A stretch of DNA of 64,000 nucleotides from Zelopaecilomyces penicillatus (Eukaryota > Ascomycota > Sordariomycetes > Hypocreales > Pseudodiploosporaceae): NCBI GenBank assembly GCA_005765155.1, contig VCCP01000001.1, forward strand, positions 5,208,001 through 5,272,000, in the 5' to 3' direction. The stretch's first letter is position 1. Each line of letters begins with the position of its first letter. The notes under the pieces are model-generated. The model was not told the origin of the DNA, ran no database searches, and saw only the letters and a program-made list of their open reading frames with translations. Positions 25,256-37,328 of the stretch are shown here, piece by piece. Position numbers and translations under genes: made by a program.

Positions 25256-26537
25256 TTACAGCTTAGATCCGCCCTCCTTACGCCCCGTCTTGATATGCTG
25301 AGAAATCTCACCCGACAGCAAGAAGTCGGGATATTTCATATCCGCATCAAGTCCAACAATAAGCGCGCCTTGCCTCCTCCAAGCAGCACCATCTACCGCC
25401 AACACATGGCCGTTGACGTAAGAGCCGGCCTCGCTAAACAGATAAACGGTAGCGTCAGCAATGTCGCGGACGGTGCCCATGCGGCCCGATGGCACACCCT
25501 TCTCATAGCTGCCGCTGGCCATTTCCTTGGAGCTGCCCAGACGGGCCATGCCTTCGGTGCCTTCAATGGCACCCGGGGCAATGACGTTGCTCCGCACACC
25601 TTGCGGGCCGTACTCGAGCGCGACAGAGGCCATGAGCGAGTCTACGGATGCCTTGGCGGCTGAAACGTGTGCCTGCAGCGGCATGCCTGTGTAGTGGAAG
25701 GTGGCAGAGATGTAGATGATGTGCGCGACGGGGCTGCGGAGAAGATGCGGAATGGTGGCTTTGATGGTGTTGAATGTGCCCAGGACGTCAATGTCCATAA
25801 CGGACTTGAAGGCGTTGGAGCTGAGGCCTGCGATGGGGGAAACAAAGTTTCCAGCTGCACCAGCACTGTAGAAAGTGAGGCAATGGAAGAGCCATTTGTC
25901 AGTTTCTTTCTTTAAAAAAATCACATTATAAAATGAAGTGATAGGTGAGTTCCACACGATATCAGAAGAGAGTGTGAAGAGAGGGCTTGACATGAGAGCT
26001 AGATGCAACTCACATGGCAAAGTCGATACCGCCGAGCTCCTTGGCACAACGATCCGCCGCAGCCTGAAGACTCTCAATCTGTAAACACATCTCGTTAGAA
26101 CCGGTTTACAACCAAAATAGACCCAAAACCAGGCAAAGCGAGTCATTCACTAGGTCCACCTGGCGTAACTCGGCCTTGGCTTCCCCCCTGTGCATCCGTA
26201 CCTTTCGCACATCGCAGCCTCCGATGCCGATGACTTTGGCGCCGGGCCGGACTGTGGCAATGTCCTTGGCCGCCTGCTCCGTCTTCTCGACGTTGCGGCC
26301 GATGATGCAGGCATTGGCTCCCAGGCGGACCAGCGCCCTCGTCTGCATGCTGCAGATGGTGCCTGCGCCGCCCGTCACAAAGACAACGCGGTCCTCTGCG
26401 TAGTGTCAGTTAGCCTCTGTTGACGGGGAGCATGAAGAGCTGTACCAAGATGAGATGGCTTGGGGGCGGAGGAGAACTCAACTGAAAATGCCATCTCGCC
26501 AGACGGGGCTCAGATACTCTGACTCGGGTACAGACAT
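25256..26537 (-). CDS. sps19: Peroxisomal 2,4-dienoyl-CoA reductase, Sps19-like
   Basis: NADPH-dependent short-chain dehydrogenase that removes conjugated double bonds of unsaturated fatty acyl-CoAs so that peroxisomal beta-oxidation can continue. Four exons join in phase to 307 residues: 26537-26483, 26395-26202, 26078-26014 and 25865-25256. The start SEYLSPVWRDGIF is typical of fungal members. The cofactor motif is TGGAGTICS, followed by the acidic/Arg cofactor-selecting segment GRN. The AGAAGN motif is rebuilt across the third junction. The family-specific active site follows (YISATFHYTGMPLQAHVSAAKA, given here as YISATFHYTG then QAHVSAAKA), and the PG motif is APGAIEGTEG. The last three residues are SKL, a perfect PTS1 peroxisomal targeting signal. 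The first intron starts with the less common GTTGAG. A (GA)n tract lies in the leader. Confidence 0.9.
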
Positions 26538-26620
26538 GGTTTGGGTGGGTGAATGTGTATGGATGGATGAGTGAGAGGTTTAAAAGCAAGACGATCAATG
26601 TCAATTCGCAGTGGAGATAT

Positions 26621-26641
26621 CGCGAGAGAGAGAGAGAGAGC
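26621..26641. repeat. (GA)n microsatellite in reductase leader
   Basis: About ten GA units on the plus strand, therefore (CT)n on the coding strand, 80-100 bases upstream of the reductase ATG. CT-rich tracts of this kind are common in fungal core promoters. Confidence 0.8.
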
Positions 26642-29600
26642 AGCGTAGGGACGTGGTTATGGCGAGGCTGATATAGTCGTGCGGTTGTTTCAATCACGCA
26701 GCTTGGGAAAACGCGTTGCTCAAAACCCTTTATTCCTGCCTCGCCCTCGCCTCTGCGCTTCTCTGAGCTTATTATGCTTACATGTACTGAACCTCGGCAA
26801 GTGTCTTACAACAGGCACGCTGGTCCCACTATACGCCGCACGGGCCGGGTGAATCTGGGGGGGAGAGTGTTAATTATCGTCCGAACCGTTTCTTCTGTTC
26901 CGCCTATTGGGAACAGTTGCAGAGCCTCTCATTTGTTCATTTTCTCGCCTTGGCTCCTCCTAAAATGTCAGTAATCCCGGTTCTTTAGAGACTTTTGATA
27001 TGGCCTGTACGGATGGCTGTCTTTGCATGTGGGGGGGGGGGGCCAGGACACGGAGTACGGCACTCGCGAAGCATGTCCAAGTCCGGCGAACGGCTTTCGC
27101 TCCGAAAAATAGACCGCGACATCATGATAGTGCATCCAATCTAGTGCTTCGTACAAGATATTACTACTTTACTTCAAATCATTATTGCTAGCTGATGTAA
27201 CTTGAGATGCATGCGAATGCGAATGCACTGCGGGTTTCGGTCTTTTATACCGTATCGCAAACGGTGGGTCACGGCCTCCCCTGGACTTCACCGTCAAGCA
27301 TAACGGTCAGCACATGTGATTATCAATCGGTTACGGTCATGCGCCAAGGATGAAACCGTTTTGACCCCCGCTTTTTGGAGATGCCGGAGCAGGTGTACTC
27401 TGCTCACCTGCTCACCTAACCCTCACCTTTCATTGCCGTCACCCTTGTCAACCTCGCTGACGTCGCAGTCCGACTTTCAAACCGTGGCTTTACACACGGA
27501 GACCCCGATTTTTGGCACCATTTACAGATATCAGATGATGAACCTCCAAAGGTGTTATTATACCAAGCCATCGAAGCCATTGAAGCCATTGGAGGAAGCC
27601 ATAGAAGCCATCGAAGCCACACCTCCAACCCTACATCAGTCCAGAAAACCGGCGATATTTCGCACTTACTTCGCCTTGTCCATTACTCCAATGCCCCAAA
27701 CCCTCATTATCATGCATGACAGAACACGCCTCATTTAGCCAAAAGTTCCAACGCCATTGGCCCTTCAAGTTCCTCCTCTTTCTAATTGCCAACCTAGGCA
27801 TAACCAAGCGCGCCAACGTTCCCATAGGGCGGAGCGAAACCCCCAACGCTTCGTCAACCCTCGTAGAAGCCCCTTTACATTACCGGATTACATACAAACA
27901 TTTTCTCTTTCCAGTTGCTCCCGTGAGCCACACGGGATTTGTTTGTTATGCGATCAATCGGTTTCGCACTCACTTCACCAAATCAGTATCCCCAAGTTCC
28001 CAACTCCAACATGCTAGGCGCTGAGCACCCTAGAAATGAACAGAGCAGGAAGAGCCGCCCTTACCCTAAGCACAGCTTTGGCGCTTTGATCCGAGCCTGG
28101 TTTTCCGATCAATTCACCCTTTTCAGGGTTTAGCCACTGGTTACGAAGGACTATACCCCATTCTAACCAAGTCTTTGAACTAGTTCAAGCCGTTATGTGG
28201 CGTACGGCGGACGAACCCTCACGTATGTACATATGTATCACGTCTCTTGCAGTTCACTCGCGCACGGCCTTTTCTGTTCTTCAATTCCCGGCTCTTGTTT
28301 TTTTAGCCTCGCACTAATTACTCTCCGTACTTATGTAACTCCGTGTTTCTCTCCCACTCCTTCAAAAGTCTATACTACCCACCTACCAAGCAGCAAAACA
28401 ACAACAACCTCTAGAGTCTTATGTTGGGGTCATGGGGCCGCGGATAACAAAGAATCATGAACCTTGATGTCGCGGTTCTCCCAGCCACGTGGGCACAACA
28501 TGACATACAAAACAACAAAAACAATACGTGACACACACTCGCCTTCACATTTGGACCCCAAACTTGTTCCAATCCGGATACCTAGTCGTTCCTACAAACC
28601 TCGATCTTAGGCCCGATTTGCCCAGACTAACATGGGCTTAACTCGACAATGAAGGATTTTTTGCAAGGAAGAAGAACCTCCCTCCCACCCATCCACACCC
28701 TCCTCCTCCCCAGCCGTCGCATTTTCTTCGTCATCGATGTGTGAGCGGGCTGTCATAGCGTTTGCGAAGCTACAGAATTCCTTCAACACTACATGACAGC
28801 CTAAATACTCCTTCACTATAACCCTACGCCATCCATTTCTCTAAAAACAGCTACACACGGGACCGAAAGCGGGGACAAAATGAACGTGGTAGTGGTACTG
28901 GAGACTGCAAAAGGATGAATTAGCTCAACAATATCGAAGCAAAAGGCATCGCACAACGTGGTCCAGCGGTTGGGTCCCACAGTTTCCACTCGCTGCATTG
29001 GCACAGAGGAATCAAGCATCCCCACTTGATCTCAAACAACACATGCACGATCCATCAATGCAATAGGGAACAAGTTCGTTACTCCTGGTTTATGGTCGGG
29101 ATATGCTCTCTCTCCACACACACACCATATCCCATGCTCTGCCACGCGTTGGGAAGACGATCACGAGGGAAACCTATCTCAACTCCCGGACGGCAGTTCC
29201 TAGTTCTTCCAGTACCGTGTATCAACTAAACAGCTCCCAACTCCCTGTTCGCCCCATGTCACCCTAGTTGGTTATTTTTCTCCTTCTTTAGCCCCTCTTT
29301 TCTCTAAACAGTTTCCCAAGCTGTTGGCTCTAGAGCAAGTTTCATCCATCCAACGACAAACCACGGACTCTTACCTACTTTACTTCCCTTGGGCCCCCCC
29401 TTTTCCCTTCTTCCTACTAGTCCTGCATGTTCTAGACGCATATATCCGAAAATGGTGTCATTATCCAACTCGGACCCGAACTTGTGGCTTCAGAATTCCC
29501 CGACTTACCTACCCCAGCTGGTACGGCCTCTGTTTTTTCTTACTCCCCATCACATATCATCAAACGCCCCCTATGCCGTTTATGTCTCCCACAGCTTGTA

Positions 29601-31674
29601 ATGACTCGTGCCAAAGTTGAGTGATTCGCAAACAGTCACTTCTCTTCGCGCATCGGCGAGATGTTGAGAAACCTGTACAAGGAGTATGTAGCTCCCCCCC
29701 CCTCCCTGTCTATCGAATGTCGTTTTTCTCATGAAGCTTGTCCCTCCCATGCAACAAACACATCTAGGGTGAACTCAACTAGAACATCCCCTTGTCTCGT
29801 ACGAGAAGACCACTGCCCCTACAGTAGCGTCATTCATGGGGAAGTGTTTTTGTGGGTTGCCATGTGTGAACTAGATTTCCAGGGTTTAACTGGCTTATTC
29901 AATCCGTCAGCAACGCCACGCCAAAGGGTAGGTAGAGCAAAAAAGAGCCCGCAGTAACTAGCATCTAACAGCGCAATACCAAACCATCCTAATCATGGCT
30001 AAAGCGGCAATATTCAAACCTATTCCTGTTTTCCATAACACTAAAAAAATCCGAGCAGCCCACCATAAATCCCTAGGCTAATGCGTAATCGTGAACACCA
30101 TGTAAGCACGCCTCTAGAGCAAACCCATCTTGAGGCCCTAGAGGATCTACCCGCGCCACACACCAAGACCAATACAAGACTATAAACGCACTTGCAATCT
30201 ACACTCATACACCACCACCCATTGTACACACATGATAGACACACGCACATACGTAATACTTGACACACGATCCAAAATCCCACATAGTTATGCGAATAAT
30301 CTAAATGAAGCTACCCCCCGCCCCCCTCCACTCTGGCACATGAAAAGAGGGTTCTAGATGGCGCCCATGTTTGATACTCGGTGTGAGTTCTCTTACCAAG
30401 TCTCTTTTTCTTGCAAGCTTTTCCGCAATGCGATAATAACGAAGTGATCACGATATCCGTTGGGGAACAATAAATCAGCCAATCACCATCACTTATATTA
30501 GCGCCGACTACTATGGCTGCTTGCACTTGTACCATATTAGTTATAGCCTATAGTTACATCACTGTTTTCGACCACTCATGGTCTTCAATCGCGGTCCATC
30601 GATCGTGTATCAGTTATGTTAGTGGGGTTTGACTTGGGATCTACAAACTTGTCGAGGTACTGGCTGTACTGTGCTGCATCATTATTGCTCGTTGATCTTG
30701 CAGAAAAGGGCTAACTAGCCTGTGTTGATATTTGCACATACTAAAGATCCTTACAGTAGACCAACACTACTACAACCTATCCGTAGATCTGGGGCCTCTA
30801 ATTCATAACAGTGAGAATAATCTTCTCTGGGCCGTTGCTCGGGAATTACGCGTCGAACTGGTCTTGGTGGAGACAAGGCCCCAGAGTCCAGCATATGCAG
30901 CTAGCAAGTCATGCATCCATAGTGTCTGCTGAGATCGCATCTCAAACTTGGCGGTAGTGCATGGGATAGTGGAAAGAGATGGTGCTGGCAAAAATGCCAT
31001 GTGAACCCGAAATTTATTAGGTAACTTCCTAATTGCTAGTACATGCAGCATCATTGCATCCCACGAAGCGGTTGGTTATGTGTAGAGTAATAAGCTCTGC
31101 CGACACTAATCGCCCGTCGCAGCCTCATTGACCAAGTACTATGCAGCGTAGTAACGCGGGATGCATGAGTGCAGCCCTTACTCATGGATGGCAGTAACTC
31201 ATGCCACCAAATTCTGACTGACATTCAGCCCTTGTCCCGCCACCTTAATATCTTGCGCAGAACCTTTTTAGCACAGCAACCGGGGAATTCGCCCCAGCGA
31301 TGTATGTCGCATAACGCTCATATTTCCGTCGTTTGCCGTGGTCAAACCCTCCTGTGAGTATCAAAAGGCTCGGCAGTAATCCAGTAAACCTCAAGTTACA
31401 AATTGTGCAAGGTATATCTATGTTGCATTGGTCTCGTAAAGAGCAGAAGGTCGAGTATGGTCGATTGGGAGTCAGAGTGAGCCTCGTCTCTACCTCGAAA
31501 TAGACCTGGCCAGACCAAAGTGTAAAAATAAAAGCGAATTGAATGGCAATGTGTATGTGCCATTGGCACAAGCATAAGCAGCTGTCAACTGCATGATAAG
31601 GGCGGAAATGCCAAAACCGCCTAGGTGGAAAAGGATACCGTGTCTGAGAGAATATGCTTGTTGCCTCACACAAT
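26642..31674. other. Gene-empty stretch, left part of the 16-kb desert
   Basis: Five kilobases with no frame above 140 codons and no convincing splice-linked exons. Composition is mixed, not the uniformly AT-rich pattern expected of repeat-induced point mutation. Local features are a G12 run at 27031-27042 and a GAAGCCAT minisatellite at 27565-27619. A plus-strand frame at 30732-30932 has a protein-like second half but no supporting signals. Confidence 0.4.
27565..27619. repeat. GAAGCCAT(Y) minisatellite
   Basis: Five to six imperfect copies of a 9-base unit AGCCATYGA in 55 bases, one copy interrupted by GGAGGA. No gene overlaps it. Confidence 0.75.
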
Positions 31675-31839
31675 TCATCCGCAGCAGAGTGGACAACTCT
31701 CAGGCACAACAATGTACCGCTCGTGAGGACCGCTAGGGCAGCAGTGTTTCCGGCTTCCATCAGTCGAAGTGCTGCAAAAGTGGGTGCCTGGGTCCATGCA
31801 TGATGTGTAGATATAATAGTTCTGTGTGAAGTCGCACAT
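31675..31839 (-). CDS. Small cysteine-rich intracellular protein (54 residues), probable gene
   Basis: A 54-residue frame with eight Cys, containing YYIYTSC, TSTDGSRK, GPHERYIVV and a terminal CPLC knuckle. The spacing suggests a zinc-binding mini-domain. I recall similar short hypothetical proteins in filamentous fungi but cannot verify this. There is no signal peptide. The surroundings read as a gene: a TATATATA box at 32067-32077, a CT-rich leader, a GTAAGT donor at 31940 and an acceptor at about 31848/31847 or 31846/31845, just before the ATG at 31839, whose context is TCAAGATG. This gives a 5'-leader intron of about 94 nt. A 215-codon overlapping frame in another phase (31245-31892) has no such signals. 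The function is unknown. Confidence 0.5.
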   Translation of the reverse strand: MCDFTQNYYIYTSCMDPGTHFCSTSTDGSRKHCCPSGPHERYIVVPESCPLCCG

Positions 31840-31846
31840 CTTGACT

Positions 31847-31940
31847 CTAATATCTTTTTGAGCGTCGAGTCTATGTAGCACTTAGTAACCATAACTTGAG
31901 GTAAACTATTGAAGAAGGAGAGCTTGATGAATTGACTTAC
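31847..31940 (-). other. Putative 5'-leader intron of the small Cys-rich gene
   Basis: Donor GTAAGT at 31940-31935 and acceptor TTAG ending at 31847, eight bases upstream of the proposed ATG. The sequence between is CT-rich. Inferred from splice signals only. Confidence 0.35.
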
Positions 31941-32066
31941 AAAATTGAGATATTCCCAGCTCTTGGATATGAATTGGCCGATGAGTTTGTGCAGAATACT
32001 AGTCGTATTGCCCAGATTGAAAGACAGGATGGAGGAGCAACAAGTTGAGAGATGTTGGCGACACTC

Positions 32067-32077
32067 AATATATATAA
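32067..32077 (-). promoter_or_regulatory. TATA-box candidate for the small Cys-rich gene
   Basis: TTATATATATT on the minus strand, about 127 bases upstream of the proposed leader-intron donor, followed by a CT-rich stretch (CTCTCAAC, TGCTCCTCCATCC) that looks like a transcription start region. Confidence 0.35.
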
Positions 32078-35000
32078 CTAGATCAAAGACAAAAAAGATG
32101 AATGTCTAGCTTGATCTTGTATATGGCTGGTCACAGGTATAAACAGCAACGTCGTGTAGGGCTGTGAGGTGGTAGAAGGTCTGGTCTGCAGCAATTCAAG
32201 CGAAATGCCGGGAGTTGGTCCGTCTTATAGCACGCCCTGGGTATAACAAACTGGGGTGGCCAAATAAAGAATTTCCCGTTAGGACAATACCACCCTGGAC
32301 ATGTGAGGTGTGGACAGGGTGCGAGTTGTACTGAATGACTCGGATTGAGCACCCGGATGAGACATGAAATACCTGTATTTATGCTGCTTATCGCGGACAG
32401 GAACTGGGCAGAACTGGAATTCGGGCACCATGGGCGGGAGCGCTTGTGGTGGAGGCGGACGGCGAGTCCCTTTTGACACCAGCGCGGATGAGACCCCGTC
32501 AATGCTGGTCGTGACCCATGTCTGAGAGCTCTTTGCTTTGGGGAGTGCCAGGGCTGTCACCAAGATGGGGCGTGTGTCGAGGGGTGAACTAAGCAGATGC
32601 ACGCTCGACCATTTTATCAGATAGGCGGCCGAGCGAGAGAAAACCTCAGTACAACTAAGTGGCCAGCACCCGTTACTTTGTCGTGCCCACCATTTCTTTG
32701 TGCGCACCCATGTATTGCAGCATTGGTGTATATACGCCTAAATGTACATGCATCTGAACAGGACCCGAAGCATACTAAACAAGGTGTAGGTTGAAAGGGA
32801 AACACAAAAGATGGCTTACGGAGCCGCATCAGAGTCCGTTATGCGTCGGTGAACATCCTCACCAAGGTTTCGTTGGATTCGCAAGCTGGGGCAACGGTCG
32901 GCCAACATCTGCTCCACGCATCTTGTTACATGTAGATGATCGAACAGCTGGCCGGCCAGACAAACACGCCATCTCGCTTGGAGCTCGGTGCTCTGCCACG
33001 ACAGCATCGACTAAACCAAGGCTCGGGGATGGGGGCCAGCCACAAAATGTGTAAAGCTGCAGCAACACAAGGTTGGCAAAAGTCTGTCAAGGCTTGTGTT
33101 GTGAATCTCATCGGGTGAGTCAACAAAGGCTTAGCAAGCAGCACCTTACTGTACGCCCCTGTTGGCCTTCTGTCATCCCATCCCATGCCATCCCATGCCA
33201 TCCTGTGTGTTCTCTGTAGTTGCGTACGTGTGGTGGTATAGACTACGTGCTGATGCATGCACACAGGCAAGTCGGCATGGCGTAGTGGCTGCAAGTGGTG
33301 CCAGACATGGGAAGTGGAGGGGCCAAATAGGGAGGCCAAGAGGGTGTCGGACGAGATCACCAGCTAGGGCGAGCCCTCACGCCGTTGGGTCTGCGAGGTC
33401 GGGAAAGAGAGCAAGCTCGGCAGTTCAAGCGAGAAGATTCACCCTGAACACGGCACATCCGGAGCGGAATGACTGACATTGGACACAGGGAAATGCTCAA
33501 GAAACGCTCTAAACAGAAGTTTCTTTTGCCAAGTATCACCAGTCAGCTGGAAAAGAAGAAAACAGCGGCAGGGAAGCACCACTCATCTCTGTTCCGAGGG
33601 CACCTGCCTGTGTCTCTATCATGGCCGCTAATCGGCAAGAGCATCTCATCCCCTGACAAGGCCTACCGGCCCAGAGTCCAGGGCGTTGGGGCGCTCTACT
33701 ACGTGGGTAGTATTAGCCTCTAGGTGCTATTGGCGTCTAAGCGGCCTAGAGAGCTCTGTGGAGGGGCTCTGAGATGCCCTGTGCTAGGGCTGTACGAGAG
33801 TGGTGTAGCTGTGGATTTCTAAACACCACCAGACTGCAAGACGCACCTTTGGGTGGCGGGGATGTTATTAGCGGCTTGACCCACCAAGGCCACCGCTGTG
33901 CTGGTGGGTTGCCGCCCACCGGGCTTAGGCAAGCTGGGGTGGGCGTGTGAAGTTCCATGTCACTGCCCTGACCCAGTTGCCGCTATTCAGGTCGCCAGTT
34001 GCCAGGCAAAGATAGTCACTGAAGAGGGGCATTTAAGGGCTTGTAGCTTGCCTCCAACGCTGCACGTCGGCCGCACATCGTCCCCTCATCTCGCACCGTT
34101 GGAAGGCCGCTGGAGTGCTGCGTGTCCAAGATCCAGGTCTGCAGCAGATCAGGCCAGGCGATGGACTGCCAAGCTGCATACGGCAGGCGGTTAATACTAT
34201 CATAGTCAATTGAGGATGGGTTGTTGGCTTCGTAATGAAATCCGGAGCTAGGCGACGTGCAGATTGTTCAGGCATTGCCCTAGGTTTGGCATGGGTTTGC
34301 TGACTTGATGTGTGTTGGACAGACTCTCGATGATCCCTAGCACAGACATCAATCCAGCGACTAAAACCGGCTGGGAGCTTGACGTCGCTGAGTGCAGGAG
34401 CAGCTGCCCTGTGCTGCTTGGGGCTGCTTTGAGGCTCGAGCGTGAGCTTCAATCCCTGGCCTTCCAGCTTCGACAAGATCGTTACGAGCTTTACAACTGG
34501 CATTGCTGATGATGATAGTCTTGGACAATGGTGATTCGATGATGGTCAAGTTGCCATACCCCTGGAGCTCGTGTGGATATGACGACTTTGTTCTAATGAG
34601 CTTTTCCTCGAACTGTACGCGTCGCAGAGCTGGGGGATCAGTTAAGTCAAGAAAGCTAAGGAAGTGTTAGAGGGGGGGGGGGGGGGGTTGATCATGATCA
34701 GTTCATGGATGGACGTTGGATCGGCCAGATGTGGGGAAGAGAGCAACCACAACAACCCTCCTACAGCATGTTTGTACTACCTGTTGCAGTCCGACTGATA
34801 TCCGTTGGCCATACCCAAATGAATGCTTCCAGCCTCGACAACCGGAAACCGCACTTACCGACACCGCAAACACGTTAATCGATGTTACGCGCCTTGCTTG
34901 CGTTGCCATGTAGTATCCATTGACCAATGCCTGAGCTCAGATCGCCCCTACTTCTCCAACTTGGCTTGCCAGTCCCTCAATTGAATTGGGGTGCGATGAG

Positions 35001-36960
35001 ATAACAAAAAGGACTGGGCGTATGAATTAGCGTTGAGCCACCCATGCACTTTACAGGTTCACCGTTAATGCAGCCCCAGCAAGTCTACTCGCACGCTTTG
35101 CCTTTTGCTAACACGCCTGGAAAGTCATACTCTCGTGTGGATGAGTACAGAGCACTGTAGGTCCAAGTGGTAATACATCCTCGGACTTTCCTGGAGGTTG
35201 CAGGACAGACCCCGTCGCGATGGAGGGGCAAGAGGGGTCCGAAAACTGTCTCCCCTCAAACCAACAAGGCGAATGGCAATAAGTCTTGTGTTTATTCCCC
35301 GTTCGATGGGTCTTTGGCAGCATGAATATGAAATGCAATGCGCCAGCCGACTTTCTATTGTACCTATCCAGGTACAGCAGTTATAAGCAAGAAACCGGAG
35401 ACCACATGTGATGCTACGCAATCACGATTGGCCTGGCTGCTCAGAAGTAGCAACAACATGATGTTCACCCAGCCTTGTAGAGGCACTCGAAATCGTATAT
35501 GGAAGGTGCATGAACACAGCGCATCGTCATTGCCGCTTGGATAAGAGTCACAGTTGTGGGAAGTGCCAATGTGGCAGCATGAACGGGGCCATGTAAGGAA
35601 GGAGATACCCTCTTACCTTACACCTACCTCACCTACTTACCCCAGTAGCACCTACCTTTTGATATCCACTTAGCACACAGAGAAGCTTGCCAAGCTCTGA
35701 TTAGTACATTTGTATATGCGCGGGAAGGTGCCTGTGTACCGTAGGTACTGAACAGTGAAAAAGCGCTCAAACAATTCTAGTATTTTAGTGGATGCTTGCG
35801 GGTACAGCAAGTAGACTGTTGCTCAGACATGCCACGGCGATCTACCTTACCTGCCGGCCGACACATGCAATGTCTGAATGGCCTTATATCCTTGAGCCTC
35901 GCCATAACATTGTGGCCGCAGAAAGGGCCGCCTACAGGTAGGTACGTACAGCCATGACAACAGGCATTCGTCACTCGCTTCCACATTGTACCGCTGTATG
36001 TCAAGCCACGCAGCCGCCCATCAACCGTCTCCGCCAGTCTGCACCAACGACGCTTCTGAAGAACACCGAGCGCAAGGACACCCTCCATGACTAGCAACTC
36101 TCCAACGAAAGCGCGCGCTCGAACTCTCAATCGAGCCATCCAATAAATGGGAGGGCTAGTAATGGCCACAAAGTCCAGACGGAACATCAACAGCCCGCAG
36201 GGCAGCGTAACACTGCTCCGTTGTCGTCTCATCAGGAAGCTCACGAACGGCGACATGGCTAGTTGGTGAACCCCATAACCGTGGTTTCTGGCACACTCAC
36301 CCCCGTCGGCTTACCTGCATACAATCGTACATGCCTACCCGCTTGCCAGTACGATGATACCCAGCAGCACGACGCACAAGCGACTTTGACTGCTCGGACA
36401 TATATTACTGCTCATGTGCCGCATACCCGCTCATCCGCGTTCTATGTGCAGATATGTCGTCCTGTTATTCCCTGGAAATATCTGCATGGTATTGCATTAC
36501 ACAATTACTTGGGTACAAACAACACTGAACTGCAGTTGCGCAAAGGTCGGATTCCAAGTGGTATTAGGTACTTGCGGTCGACCCCCCGTGGACAGGCTAG
36601 ACGCCCCGCTATGGATAGTCCCGAGGCCGACTAATAAACTGGCGGATGCATGGGAGGGGAGCCACCTTTTTGACTTGAGACGGTTTATTAAGATTTTACC
36701 TTGCTGTGAACCTCTTTATGAGGTCTATTTGCCTTGGTTAAAGAGAATGGTCTAAGCCTAGTCTGGGAATAGGCGACTATCCTTGAAATAGGCAGCTCTA
36801 AAATGGAATTCGTGGGCGTAAACTCTTGAACTCAAGTTGCCGGGCACAATAAGCGAGAGACGAAAGTCATGTGAGAGAAGTAACAATACTAACAGAGACG
36901 TAGTAAATTTCCTTTTGAAAATTAACCCTTATAACTCAACCCAATGCTACTCTTGAATAG
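32078..36960. other. Gene-empty stretch, central part of the desert
   Basis: No supported gene. Several GC-richer islands (32.4-32.6, 33.3-33.5, 33.9-34.5 and 36.0-36.25 kb) carry frames up to 159 codons that lack consistent splice signals. Low-complexity features are a CATCCCATGC repeat at 33174-33203, a G16 run at 34672-34687, and ACCTACCTCACCTAC at about 35620-35656. Confidence 0.4.
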
Positions 36961-36971
36961 GTTATCTATCA

Positions 36972-37328
36972 TCAGGTGAAAGGAAATCGCATTTGAACAT
37001 CGGACTTGATCCGGAGTAGATCTTCCCGCGTCTGCCGAGGTCCAAGCGCCTCCCCTCCGATCAGCAACGTCATTGCGGTTGGGTAAATGAAAAAGCAAGT
37101 AGTGACAAGCACAGGGCAGGGCTGGGCCAAGACTTCACCAAAACGAACCAAAATGAACCAAAATGAAATAAACAAAAAAAGAAATGAAAATATTATAATG
37201 AAAAAGGAATAGGGCAGACACATACTTGCTTTTCTGGACGCTGCTGCTCCCGGCACTCGCTCGACCGTACGAGAAATTACAGGAAGAGACAGGAGCGGGC
37301 TCAAACTGTCCGTGTCAGACAAGCTCAT
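36972..37328 (-). other. Weak candidate small spliced gene
   Basis: An ATG at 37328 opens 34 codons of protein-like sequence (LSDTDSLSPLLSLPV). These end at a GTATGT donor near 37226, followed by a strongly T-rich stretch on the coding strand and several acceptor AGs (for example CGGCAG near 37036). The unspliced frame stays open for 118 codons only because the T-rich part reads as hydrophobic residues. I cannot choose an acceptor or recognise the product. Confidence 0.2.

Noticed and set aside
31245..31892. 215-codon minus-strand frame
   Set aside because: Longest frame in the desert, but composition is not protein-like and the overlapping 54-residue frame has better gene signals.
35777..36256. 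159-codon minus-strand frame starting with ATG
   Set aside because: Arg/Cys-rich composition typical of an off-frame reading; another frame of the same strand looks more protein-like.
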